Assembly (NCBI GenBank): GCA_903642275.1
Contig: CAHJWK010000026.1
Location: 1 to 45,363 of the forward strand
Reading direction: 5' to 3'
From: Chitinophagaceae bacterium
GTDB lineage: Bacteria > Bacteroidota > Bacteroidia > Chitinophagales > Chitinophagaceae
Length of the DNA stretch: 45,363 bases
Position numbers and translations under genes: made by a program. Under the pieces are notes generated by a model that had not been told where the DNA came from, did no database searches, and was given only the letters and a program-made list of their open reading frames with translations. Positions 31,229 to 42,000 of the stretch are shown one piece after another; the stretch's first letter is position 1, and each line of letters starts with the position of its first letter.

Positions 31229-32215
31229 TTAATCAACAGAATATTTAATGCCGGCTTTTTTACGTACTTCATCCATAGTTTCCATGAGCAATAAAGTATC
31301 TGCATGTGTCATCACATTACTTTCAGTTAATCCTTGCTCCAGGCATTCGCACACATGGCTTGCTTCATACTGATAACCAAAACCTTCTTCATTTTCCGGC
31401 GTATAAATTAGCTGCTTTGTTTCTGGCTTGCCATTGAAATATTCTATTGAAGCAGCCGGCGTATAATATCTATGTGATAAATGAACGCGACCTTCTGTTC
31501 CGCATATATCTGCCTCAGTAGATGTGTCTGATAGAAATGTAGAGAACAGTTGCGCTATTGCACCATTTTTATAATTGAATGTAGCAGCACATTGTGCATC
31601 TATACCAGTTGAAGCCGGCGTCATGCTTGCTATAATTATATCAGGCTTACCTAAAAAAAACAACGTAGTAAATACATTATAAATCCCGATGTCAAGCAAT
31701 GTTCCTCCGCCAAGTTCCGGATCAAAAATTCTCTGCGGTGCGTTTGCCGGTGGTTTAAAACCAAAATTCAATTGCATACTTTTTATATCACCCAACATGC
31801 CTTCATCAATCATTTGCTTTACTCTATTAAAAGGCTTTAAAAACTTTGTCCAGACCGCTTCCATTAAAAAAACTTTTTTGCTGCAGGCTGCATCAATCAT
31901 TTCTTTAGCCTGTTTATAATTTATAGCAAAAGCTTTTTCACATAACACGGCCTTACCATGTTCAATGCATAATAATGTATTCTGATGGTGATGGCTGTGC
32001 GGCGTTGCAACATAAATCACATCAACCTCATCATCTTTCACCAAATCTTCGTAACTGTAATGTTTATGTTTTATTGAATATGCAGCAGCAAATTCATCTG
32101 CGGATTGTTTACTTCGTGCACCACATGCAATTAGTTCAGCATTTGAAACGAGCTTTAAATCTGAAGCAAATTTTCCCGCAATACGGCCACAGCCTAAAAT
32201 TCCCCAGCGTACCAT
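31229..32215 (-). CDS. Gfo/Idh/MocA-family oxidoreductase
   Basis: NAD(P)-dependent dehydrogenase of 328 residues. The N-terminal Rossmann domain begins VRWGILGCGRIAGKFASDL (G-x-G-x-x-A), followed by DVIYVATPHSHHHQNTLL and ALCEKAFAIN, where the family motif EKP is EKA. The C-terminal alpha/beta domain has GGGTLLDIGIYNVFTTLFFLG, the usual place of the catalytic His/Asp pair in this family; here D175 is followed by GIYN. The closest named relatives by feel are dihydrodiol dehydrogenase-like proteins, but the substrate cannot be set from sequence. It is cytosolic, 20 nt downstream of the LysM gene, probably in one transcript with the genes up to bioF. Confidence 0.9.
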   Translation of the reverse strand: MVRWGILGCGRIAGKFASDLKLVSNAELIACGARSKQSADEFAAAYSIKHKHYSYEDLVKDDEVDVIYVATPHSHHHQNTLLCIEHGKAVLCEKAFAINYKQAKEMIDAACSKKVFLMEAVWTKFLKPFNRVKQMIDEGMLGDIKSMQLNFGFKPPANAPQRIFDPELGGGTLLDIGIYNVFTTLFFLGKPDIIIASMTPASTGIDAQCAATFNYKNGAIAQLFSTFLSDTSTEADICGTEGRVHLSHRYYTPAASIEYFNGKPETKQLIYTPENEEGFGYQYEASHVCECLEQGLTESNVMTHADTLLLMETMDEVRKKAGIKYSVD

Positions 32216-32235
32216 TTAATAATTTTTCTAATAAA

Positions 32236-33219
32236 TCAATAATTAACAGTCAGGTTAAAAGCATCATTGTTTTCATTCAAAGCCGCAGCAGTTGCATTGC
32301 TAATACGGAAATTAACGCCGCTATTTTCCTTTAAATCGCCCATACTCCAAAGTACTTTTGCGTAAACTGCATTTCCGTTATCAGCAGTAAGTTTTACAAT
32401 TGTGCCGGGATTTATATCATCTGCAAGAATGTAATATTTACCATCACTCCAGCCACTTGCTGTTTTAAATGTTTTACTAATGCCTGACACATGTTGCTCT
32501 TTCCTACTCTTTTTAAATACATCGGCAAAATAACCTTGTAAGTTTTTTGTTTGGTTTGATGATGTTGTAATATTATCTATAATTGTATTAGTATTTTCAT
32601 TTGTTGTTGCAGCCGGAATATTGTTTGGTGAATTATTTACAACAAAACCTGATGATGTGTCTTCAGTTTTATTAATTTCTGTTTTTTGTGCAGGCTCATT
32701 AACAGGCTGTGATGTTGTTTGAGAAGCTGTTTGAACTCTTTGTTTTTTTATTTCTGTGACAGGTTTATCTGAAGTAATAGCATTATTATTACTCACGGTT
32801 AAAATATTGCCGAGTTGTGCACTGTTATTTGCAAGATGATTCCAGGTTTTTAAATCATTAACCGAAACGTTGTATTGTTTACTGATGCTGAATAAAGTTT
32901 CACCTTTAACAACCTTGTGCGTGATCGAATTTGATGAAGGCTTATTGTTATCCGCTGCAACAGGTTTTATGTTTTCAGTTGCTGCATTAACTTTCCCGGC
33001 TGATGGAATTTTTATAACTGAACCATATACAAGTTTTGTATCTGCATGCATATTATTGATGCGCATTATATCACCAACATTAGTATTGTATTGCTTTGCT
33101 AAAGCTGATAAACTCTCGCCTTGTTTTAATGTATGATTGATGTAATTGCTTTGTGCGGATGCTGATTTCCCTATGCATAAAATTACTGCAAGTACAAAAA
33201 GATAAAATATTTTTAGCAT
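32236..33219 (-). CDS. secreted protein with two LysM domains
   Basis: Exported peptidoglycan-binding protein of 327 residues. Signal peptide at about 1-22 (LFVLAVILCIGKSASAQS). LysM 1 is at about 27-71 (HTLKQGESLSALAKQYNTNV) and LysM 2 at about 98-143 (HKVVKGETLFSISKQYNVSV), so it binds GlcNAc chains of the wall. A long Ser/Thr/Asn/Gln-rich linker (about 145-235) precedes a C-terminal domain of about 80 residues, GWSDGKYYILADDINPGTIVKL to the end, which looks like the beta-barrel tail seen in other Bacteroidota LysM proteins; I cannot see a catalytic motif. It might localise or tune wall hydrolases. 22-nt and 20-nt spacers suggest co-transcription with its neighbours. Confidence 0.88.
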   Translation of the reverse strand: MLKIFYLFVLAVILCIGKSASAQSNYINHTLKQGESLSALAKQYNTNVGDIMRINNMHADTKLVYGSVIKIPSAGKVNAATENIKPVAADNNKPSSNSITHKVVKGETLFSISKQYNVSVNDLKTWNHLANNSAQLGNILTVSNNNAITSDKPVTEIKKQRVQTASQTTSQPVNEPAQKTEINKTEDTSSGFVVNNSPNNIPAATTNENTNTIIDNITTSSNQTKNLQGYFADVFKKSRKEQHVSGISKTFKTASGWSDGKYYILADDINPGTIVKLTADNGNAVYAKVLWSMGDLKENSGVNFRISNATAAALNENNDAFNLTVNY

Positions 33220-33241
33220 GATAGAAAGTTAAGCGACAAAT

Positions 33242-34615
33242 TTAATCTTTAAGAATGCGCCAGTTGACTGGATAGTAATTATTCACACGGTTGTGCAAAA
33301 ATTTCAGCCAGCCAAGCGGATAACTTTTATATGTGGATAATGCCCAGCTTTTATATTCACTTTGCAAATGCATTTCTTTTTTGCGCAGGTATTGCAAAGC
33401 TTCATCCAACGAAAGTTCAAAACGATGAACTGAATCCTTTATAATATTGCTTAAAGCCAGTTCGTGATGTGGGATAAGCGCCTCTTTTATAACTTCTCCC
33501 ATATCAATTCCGGCTTTACGCAGGTATAAATTTTTCTGAAGTATTGTAATATCATTAACCCAGTTTCTCTTTATTACTTTAATATTTTCTTTATGGTTAA
33601 AGAAAAACCAGTCATCCTCATCAATATAATTTAAAGCAATTGCAGCATGTTTGTTTGATGTTTTATTGAAAATATTTTTTTGAGGTTTATGATTTGATAA
33701 TGCGCCATCATTCTTCTTAAAAGCCGCAATAAAAAAACCTTCTCCCTGTAATTTATCAGGCCAGAAACGATAGCCAAATGTCTTGTGTTTTACTGACTGC
33801 GTTTCTAAAATGTTCCATTCGTCTTTTAATTCAAGCTGAATACTTTCAACATTAAAGTTGTCCTTCATCCAATTCAAAATATCTTCATCTTCTTCTTTTG
33901 AATAAGAACAGGTTGAATAAATTAAAATACCATCTTGCTTCAAAGACGTATAAACATCAGCTAAAATTCTTTGCTGGCGCTGACTGCAAAGCATGACGTT
34001 ATTTTTACTCCATTCATTAATTGCCTCTGCATCTTTCCTGAATAAGCCGCTGCCACTGCATGGCGCATCAACAACAATTACATCAAAGTAATTTTCGAGA
34101 CGATTAAAATCTGAAGCATCATTGTTTGTAATAACAACATTTGCAGTTCCCCATTTTGTAAGGTTCTCATTTAAAATATTTACTCTCTGATTTATTACTT
34201 CATTACAAATAACCAATCCTTGTTTAAAATAAGATGTAAGCAGCGTGCTCTTACCACCAGGTGCCGCACATAAATCCAGCACTTTTTTATTGGTATCCGG
34301 GCAGGTTTGTTTTACTACTTCATATAAAAACATGCTGCTGGCTTCCTGTACATAATAGGCGCCTGCGTGTAATAAAGGGTCAAGTGTAAAGGCAGGCCGC
34401 TCCTGTAAATAAAATGCATTCTCGCACCAGGGCACAGTTTCATTTAAACTAAACCGGGAAGGAATTACATTGCCTGAAGCAAATTTTTTTAGCTTATCAC
34501 TATTTAAACGAATGGCCGTTAAAGGTTGATGTTTATGTACTTCTATAAAAGACTGCCTGTTATAACTATTGACCTTTTCAAGGTCATTGAGCAATTCTTT
34601 GGGTAATTCTTTCAA
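33242..34615 (-). CDS. rRNA m5C methyltransferase, RsmF/NOL1-NOP2-Sun family
   Basis: SAM-dependent cytosine-C5 rRNA methyltransferase, 457 residues. SAM site VLDLCAAPGGKSTLL near 114-128, acidic CNEVINQRV, VVITNNDASDF, catalytic motif IVVDAPCSGSGLFRK near 179-193 with its Cys, and a second catalytic Cys in IYSTCSYSKEEDE near 236-248. The C-terminal part (from about 330) resembles the RsmF RNA-binding extension. RsmF methylates C1407 of 16S rRNA in E. coli; the same position here is inferred. The start is a TTG at 34615, only 3 nt past the bioF stop; there is no ATG nearby, and the frame has MKELPKELLNDLEKVN as a good N-terminus. Confidence 0.88.
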   Translation of the reverse strand: MKELPKELLNDLEKVNSYNRQSFIEVHKHQPLTAIRLNSDKLKKFASGNVIPSRFSLNETVPWCENAFYLQERPAFTLDPLLHAGAYYVQEASSMFLYEVVKQTCPDTNKKVLDLCAAPGGKSTLLTSYFKQGLVICNEVINQRVNILNENLTKWGTANVVITNNDASDFNRLENYFDVIVVDAPCSGSGLFRKDAEAINEWSKNNVMLCSQRQQRILADVYTSLKQDGILIYSTCSYSKEEDEDILNWMKDNFNVESIQLELKDEWNILETQSVKHKTFGYRFWPDKLQGEGFFIAAFKKNDGALSNHKPQKNIFNKTSNKHAAIALNYIDEDDWFFFNHKENIKVIKRNWVNDITILQKNLYLRKAGIDMGEVIKEALIPHHELALSNIIKDSVHRFELSLDEALQYLRKKEMHLQSEYKSWALSTYKSYPLGWLKFLHNRVNNYYPVNWRILKD

Positions 34616-34618
34616 GTT

Positions 34619-35725
34619 CTACTGTAAATGTTTTATAAGCAATTCAACCTCCTGAACCGTATTAAAAGAATGCAATACAATTCTTAAACGTTCTTTGCCT
34701 GACGGCACAGTTGGATAAATTATTGGTCGCACATCAAGATTTGCATTCTGCAGTTTTGCTGCAACTTCTTTTACATTTTCATTTCCGGGAACAATTACAA
34801 TTTGTATTGGTGTTTTTGAAACTAATCTTTCAAATTTTATTGTTGCTTTCTGAAAATATTGTATCAACTCATGCAAGTGCTTTCTTTCATTAAACAAAAA
34901 AGGAAATGTTTGATAAGATGCGCTTATTGCAGCAACAGAATGTTCAGGCAAAGCAGTTGTGTAAATGAAGCTGCGAGCAAAATTGATAAGATAACTTCTA
35001 AGCTTTTCCGAACCAATTACCGCAGCGCCGTGTACGCCGCAGGCTTTTCCAAAAGTATAAATGCGGCAAAAAATATCCTCCTGTAAATTTTCTTTCTGCA
35101 CAAACCCTTCGCCTTTTTCGCCAATAACGCCGGTTGCATGTGCTTCATCAATTATTAAGTGTGCATTGTATTTTTTTGCAAGCCGGATTGTTTCCTGAAG
35201 CAGGCAAAAATCCCCGTCCATACTGAATACTGATTCTGTTACAATAAAAATATTGCTTCCGAAGTTTAAAGAAACAGATTGTAACTTTTTTTCAAGGTCT
35301 CCAATATCATTATGTATATAAGAAAAGCTTTGTGCAAATGAAAGGCGAATACCATCGCGGATTGATGCATGACAAAGCTGATCGTAAAAAATAATACTAC
35401 CTTTTTGTGGCACGCAACTCAACAAACCAATATTTGCATCATAGCCAGAATTAAAAATAAGCGCGGCTTCAGCTTTATGAAAAGCCGCAATTTGCTTTTC
35501 TGTTTTTTCAATTAATTCATAGTTGCCCGCTAACAACCGTGAACCTGTAGAACCAATTTTACTATGAAAAGGAATTTTATTTTTTAATAATTGATTGCGT
35601 ACAATTCCCAGGTAATCATTGGAGCAAAAATCAACGCAATTATTACCAGTCAATCTTAAGGTTCTAAGAGCATTATTGTCGATTCTTTCTTTTAATTTTT
35701 TATCGAGAAGTAGATCATCATACAT
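34619..35725 (-). CDS. bioF: 8-amino-7-oxononanoate synthase-like PLP enzyme
   Basis: Alpha-oxoamine synthase-type PLP enzyme of 368 residues, expected to condense pimeloyl-ACP or -CoA with alanine in biotin synthesis. Seen: the N-terminal VDFCSNDYLGI signature near 31-41, GSTGSRLLAGNYELIEKTE near 57-75, FNSGYDANIGLL near 92-103, SIFSMDGD-like VFSMDGDFCLL near 163-173, HLIIDEAHATGVIGEKGEG near 186-204 with cofactor Asp and His, and YTFGKACGVHGAAVIGS near 225-241 with the Schiff-base Lys. No other bio gene adjoins it, so kbl-like or sphingolipid-type (serine palmitoyltransferase) activity is a smaller possibility. It heads the minus-strand run of genes that ends with the cytochrome. Confidence 0.87.
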   Translation of the reverse strand: MYDDLLLDKKLKERIDNNALRTLRLTGNNCVDFCSNDYLGIVRNQLLKNKIPFHSKIGSTGSRLLAGNYELIEKTEKQIAAFHKAEAALIFNSGYDANIGLLSCVPQKGSIIFYDQLCHASIRDGIRLSFAQSFSYIHNDIGDLEKKLQSVSLNFGSNIFIVTESVFSMDGDFCLLQETIRLAKKYNAHLIIDEAHATGVIGEKGEGFVQKENLQEDIFCRIYTFGKACGVHGAAVIGSEKLRSYLINFARSFIYTTALPEHSVAAISASYQTFPFLFNERKHLHELIQYFQKATIKFERLVSKTPIQIVIVPGNENVKEVAAKLQNANLDVRPIIYPTVPSGKERLRIVLHSFNTVQEVELLIKHLQ

Positions 35726-35744
35726 ATAAAACGCAGTAAAATTT

Positions 35745-35752
35745 CAAAATTA
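35745..35752 (-). promoter_or_regulatory. Bacteroidota-type -7 box upstream of bioF
   Basis: Minus-strand TAATTTTG is an exact TAnnTTTG box, 20 nt before the ATG at 35725. No TTTG -33 element is evident. It would drive the run bioF, RsmF-type, LysM, oxidoreductase, cytochrome. Confidence 0.4.
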
Positions 35753-35898
35753 ATCTGTATAGGTTAATGGTTTAAATATTCTTTTTATGTTTATTTTATA
35801 AATATTCCTGATTAACTTTTAATTCCTTTTTGGTTGACATTTTATTACGGAAACTGGCTTTTCCCGGTTAATATTTTTACATCGCTTGCTGATTTCTT

Positions 35899-35970
35899 TC
35901 ATTCACCAACAAAAAACCCTCTTTTACCAAGTTCAAAATTTTACTTAGCCTTACCTGAATAATTTTACAC
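35899..35970 (+). promoter_or_regulatory. upstream element shared by both esterase copies
   Basis: The block with TTTTACCAAGTTCAAAA (core 35922-35938) recurs before the degraded copy at 43003-43075, and in each case is followed by TTTTAC and then a -7-like TAATTTTA (35960-35967) or TAGTTTTG (43065-43072). Conservation outside the coding sequence suggests a promoter or operator carried along in the duplication. The function of TTTTACCAAGTTCAAAA is unknown. Confidence 0.45.
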
Positions 35971-36030
35971 TTTCAAATTTATTTAAAACCAGTTCCTATT
36001 TTAAAACAAAATTAAAACGCAACAATCATC

Positions 36031-39000
36031 ATGAGAAAGGTTTACATTTTATCGTTATTAGCCTGTTTGTTTTTTTTCAGTTCGTTTGGACAATCAATTC
36101 TAAATCCAAATGATACTGTAAAAACTTATAATTCAAGTGCTCCTCCAACCCAGCCCGCTTATGGGCAGATTGGAAAATGGGTTCGTACAAAGCGTTTAAG
36201 CTGGAATACAGATGAATACAAATGCTACTTCTACAAAGGATATGCATTCAGGTTACATTTTCCTAAGAGCTATAATCCAACAGCAAACGACGGCAAAAAA
36301 TATCCTATGCTCGTTTTTTTCCATGGGTTAGGTGAAAAGGGTGATGACATTTATGATAATGAATACCAGCTTTATCATGGTGGTGATGTTTTTCAGGCCG
36401 CAGTAGATAATGGCACTTACGACGGATTTGTGCTGGCTATGCAAAGCCTAGGGAACGGTTTTTGGTCAGATAATCAATACCAATATATTACTGAAATTAT
36501 TAATTATATGATAACTAACAACAAACTTGATCCTTTTGCTGTTAGCTACAATGGTCTCTCCGCAGGTGGTGACGGAACATGGGGAATGATGTTCGACTAT
36601 CCTACTTATACTGCTGCAGATGTTCCAATGTCGGCAGCATCTTTAAACTTTACAAGTCAAAGTTTAATAGACGAAGCAAAATTTTTACCTGTTTGGAATA
36701 TACAAGGCGGACAGGATGTTGCTCCTGCTCCTTATACAGAACACCAGGTAAGAGATGCTTATCTCGCGGCGGGTGCAGATTTTACTACTAAGGAGTTTTC
36801 TACTTTAGGCCATGATACATGGGATTCAACATGGTTGTTGCCCGATTTTTGGCCGTATTTATTACGCGGCTATTCTTCTAACCCATGGACTTTATACGGA
36901 AGAACTAAGTTTTGCCCTGGCGATAATATTAATTTAACGGTTGGTCTTGCACCTGGCTTTCAAGCGTATAAATGGAGAAAGAATGGTAACATAATAACAA
37001 CAGCAACTTTTAATACTATTAATGTTACAGACAGCGGCACTTACTATGCGCAGGTAGAAAGAAATGGCATTTGGTCTGACTGGTCAAGAACACCGGTACA
37101 GGTTATTATACAAACACCAAGTCAAACACCACCAGTACAGGTAGCTGGCTTATTGAGTACTGCAATACCATCTGCTGATGGTAAAAACTATACAACCCTC
37201 CAGGTTTCAGGTACAGATACTTACACAAGTTATACATGGAAAAAGGTTGGTTCTGACAGCGTGTTAAGCACAAATTCAACATTCAACGCAACAAAACCCG
37301 GTTATTATATAGTTGCTGCAACCCCGCAATATGCCTGTTCTGCTTTATATTCTCCGGCTTTTAAAGTAATTGATGCAAAAGGGCCAAACGCACCTACCGC
37401 TGTAAAAAGCTTAACCGCAAACGCAATATCTAATATACAAATCCAGCTTGGCTGGAGTCCGGCAAATCAGCAAAGCAATATTCCAACTGCTTTGGAAATT
37501 TATCGCGGAACTTCAAGTGGATCCTATGCATTAATAGGGCAGGTTGGAGCTGCTGTAAGAAGTTTCGTAGATTCAACGCTTTCGCCTAAAGTAAAATATT
37601 TTTATGCACTTCGTGCGATTGATTCAACCGGTGCAGCGCCTTTATCTAATGAAGCAAGTGCTGCTACATTCTCTGATACAATTGCACCATCTATTCCAGC
37701 TAACCTGAAATCTACTTATACTACTCCTTCAACTATCTCAATAGCATGGACAGCTTCTACAGATAATGTAGCAGTTGACCATTATAATATTTATGTAAAC
37801 GGTACGCTTTCAAACGTTACCAAACAAACATCTTTCGTTTTAACCGCTCTTGTACAAAATCAGCCATATGCTGTTTATGTGAAAGCTGCAGATGCAAGTG
37901 GAAATATATCTTCTGCAAGCAACCAGATTACATCAGAACCAATACTAGGCGGTTTGAAATACAGCTTCTACACTGCTGCTAATGCATGGAGTGTATTGCC
38001 TAATTTTTCTACATTAACACCGGTTGCAACAGGCGTTTCTGCAAATACTGATTTAAGCGTTGCCACCCAAACTACAAATTATGGATTTTTGTGGCAGGGT
38101 TATATTAATGTACCTAAAGATGGTTCTTACATTTTTGCTACAACTTCAGATGATGGAAGTGCTTTATGGTTCAATTCATACACTCCAACAGGCACACCTA
38201 CAGTAAATAATGATGGTGCTCATAGTTCTACAACTGTTTCAGGCAAAGCTATAACCTTAACTGCAGGTATCTATCCAATTTGTATAGAATACTTCCAGGT
38301 TACCGGTGGTGCTAACATGTCTGTTTCCTGGTCAAGCAAACTTGGGCTTGGAAGTACTACACTGCAAACAATTGCCAATTCATATTTCACTGGTAATTAT
38401 GTAAATGTCGGTTCTGTTCCTGCGATTCCAACCACAGTTAAAGCAACTGCTACAGCTTACAATAAGATTAATGTAACCTGGAAAGATAACAGTAGCAACG
38501 AAACAGGATTTGAAGTTTATCGTTCAGCAAGCGCAACAGGAACCTACAACATTGTTGGTACAGCTGCTGCAAATACTACTACATTTACTGATTCAACCTT
38601 AGCACCTTCAACTACTTATTATTATAGATTACAGGCCATAAATAAATATGGCAATTCAGGCTTAAGCAAACAGGATACAACTCTTAGCGCATCAAATGGT
38701 TTAAACTATTATTTCTATACCGGAACATGGTCAGCACTTCCTGATTTTACGACATTAACACCTGCAAAAACAGGAGTTTCTTCAACCACTGATTTAAGTG
38801 TTGCCACACAAACTACCAATTATGGTTTTGTATGGCATGGATATATCAATATTACTAAAGCCGGTTCTTATACTTTCTCAACTAATTCTGATGATGGAAG
38901 TGCTTTATGGTTTAATTCAAATACAGCAGCAGGTACGCCTACTGTAAATAATGATGGATTGCATGGTGCTACTACGGTATCCAGCAGCGCCATAACAATA

Positions 39001-42000
39001 GCTAAAGGCACTTATCCGGTTACTATTGAATTCTTTCAGCAGGGTGGTGGTGCTTCCATGGTAGCATCATATAAAGTTCCTGGTACTACAACTTCAGTTA
39101 CAATTCCTAATTCTGCATATTACCAGGCAGTAATTGGTGCTGTTCCATCTGCCACTACGTTTGCTTTACCTGCAACACCTGTTGCTCCTGCAAACTTTAC
39201 AGTTACAGCAACATCAAGTTCACAGATTTCATTAACATGGAAAAAAGTTACAGGTGCAATAGGTTACCAATTGTTAAGATCAATTGGCGACAACACTAAC
39301 TATATCTTGATAAATACACTTGCTTCATCTGCAATTTCTTATTCAGATAGCGGGCTTAACGCTAACCTGATACATTATTATCAGATTAAAGCAACAGGCA
39401 CAGGTGGTACTGCAAGTGCAGCATCATCTGCATATGCAACAACAAAAGATAATGCACCTGTTATTGCAAAACTTTCTGCAATTGCAGTTCCTTATGGTGT
39501 AACTACAACAACTGCCGTAAATGCAACTGATTCAGATGGCGATGCAATAACTTATACAAGTGCTAACCTGCCTTCTTTTGCAAGTATTGTAACTAATGGC
39601 AGCAACGGGGTTACTTTGATAACAAACCCGGCACAAACTGATCTTGGTGTTTATAATAATGTGAAAATAGTTGCTGCTGACGCTTATGGCGGAAAAGACA
39701 GCACCATCTTTACATTAACTGTAAACAGCAACTTCCCGCCAACAATTGATACAATTGTAAATTATACATTAAATGAAAATGATTCAATTGGCATTGCTTT
39801 AAGCGCACATGATTCTAATAGTGGTGATGTATTAACTTTCTCTGTTTCCGGCGCACCAACCGCTTATTCTTTAACTAATAATGGCAATGGAACTGCAACG
39901 CTTAGTCTTCACCCTAATTACTTATCTGCAGGTACTTATAACCCTGTAGTAACGGTAAGTGATGGTAACGGCGGCACAACTACACGTATGTTCACAGTTG
40001 TGGTTAAAGATAAAGCACCAACAACAAACATTTATGTAAGGTTCAAGTACAATACACCAATTGGTTCACCGTGGAATAGTATTACAGGCACTACAACCAA
40101 TAATCTTGTTGATGAAAATGGAAACACAACCAATGTTGGTTTAGCATTACAAACAAGTTGGTTTGGTAATTATAATTCAGGTGTTACTACCGGTAATAAT
40201 TCAGGTGTATATCCTGACGCTGTATTAGCAGATTATTATTACTTCGGAATTTACAGTGGTCCGGAAACTGTTGACACAAAAGTTACCGGTTTAGATACTT
40301 CTAAATTATATAACCTTACTTTCTTCGGAGCAAGCAATTTTGCAAGTGTTCCTGATAATGGTTCAACAGTTTATACAATAGGCAATCAAAGTGATACACT
40401 CCGTGTACAAAACAATACAACAAATACTGCAACTATTAATGGTGTAAAACCTGCCACAGACGGCACTATTACTTATACTATGTCTAAAGGTCTTAACACA
40501 CCTGTAGGTTATATTAACTCATTGATTATTTCTTCTGTATATGATGATGGCAATGCACCCGCACCAGCCACATCACTTACTACACAAAACAACGCAGCAG
40601 GAACAGGTGTTCAGTTATCATGGACAGATGTCGCTTTCAACGAAGCTGGGTATTATGTTTACCGCGCACTAACATCTAACCAGGTTTATACCCAGGTTGG
40701 TCAAACAAATGCCGGCGCAACAAGCTTTACAGATACAAGTGCAAATGGCAACATTCAATACTCATACAAGATTGCTGCATTTAACGCACATGGTGTTTCT
40801 GCATACAGCAATATTGCAACTATTACTACAACAGACAAAGTACCGCAGATTATTCCAATAAGCGATGTTATCTTGAAAAGCAATCAAACTGCAACAGTAA
40901 ACATTACTGCTAAAGATGATCCTACAGATCATATTACCTTAACAGTGGCTGGTTTACCTTCATTTGCAACTTTTACTGATAATGGCAATGGAACCGGTAA
41001 AATAAATGTTACACCGAATGCTAACAGCGTTGGTGGTTATAATGTTATAATTACTGCAACAGATAACAGCAATATAAGTAGTACAACCTCATTTAACATA
41101 CTGGTTTCAGATCCTAATATTTCTTCTACATACTTAAGCTTTTCTGATAACGCACACAGCGTTCCAAAACCATGGAATCTTGTAGGGCCTTATCCGATTG
41201 TTGGATCATCATTTAATAATTTAACTGATGACAGCAATACACCAACAGGCATTACATTAACATTTAAGAACGGCTTTCAGGGTGGTGTGGTAGAATCAGG
41301 TATGCAACCGGTAAATGGTGCTGGTATTTATCCTAATGTAGTAATGAGAACAGCAGAATATGACGCAAGCAATGCTAAAGATACTATCACATTATCAGGC
41401 TTAAGCACTGCTAAGATGTATAACTTTGTATTCTTTAACAGCCATGATGATGGTAAAAACGGCACTACCAACTTTACTGTTGGAACGACTACCGTTACTT
41501 TAAATGCTACAGGTAATATTAGTAAAACTGTTCAGGTAAACGGTGTTACTCCGGATGCAACCGGTAAAGTTTATGTTGTTGTTTCAAAAGCAACAGGCGC
41601 TGACTTTGCATTCATCAGTACAATGATTATTCAAAGCTATGCATCAACTTATACAATCATTGCACCGGCTAATCTGCATACAACTACAATTACCCGCAAT
41701 TCAATCGGTCTGCAATGGCAGGATAGGTCTAATACTGAATCAGGTTATCAAATCTGGCGTGCTGCTGATAGTGTAAGCAGCTATACTTTACTTGCAACAG
41801 TAGCAGCTGGCACTTCAACTTACACTGATGCAAACCTTGTAAGCAATAAAACGTATAATTATGCTGTAAGAACAGTATATGGTACGACTTATTCAAACTT
41901 CTCTAACAATGTTACAGCAAGCACTTACGCTTATAACGTATATATAAATTACACAGCGTCTAATGATGCACCGCTTCCATGGAATAACCTGGATGCACCT

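Larger units (their letters stand above)
35726..36030. other. intergenic region between bioF and the giant esterase
   Basis: A divergent gap of 305 nt with no gene that I can see. It holds the bioF -7 box on the minus strand near its left end. On the plus strand, from 35899 onward, it holds a block repeated in front of the decayed esterase copy (43003-43075). The middle (about 35760-35890) is AT-rich and gave nothing recognisable. Confidence 0.6.
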
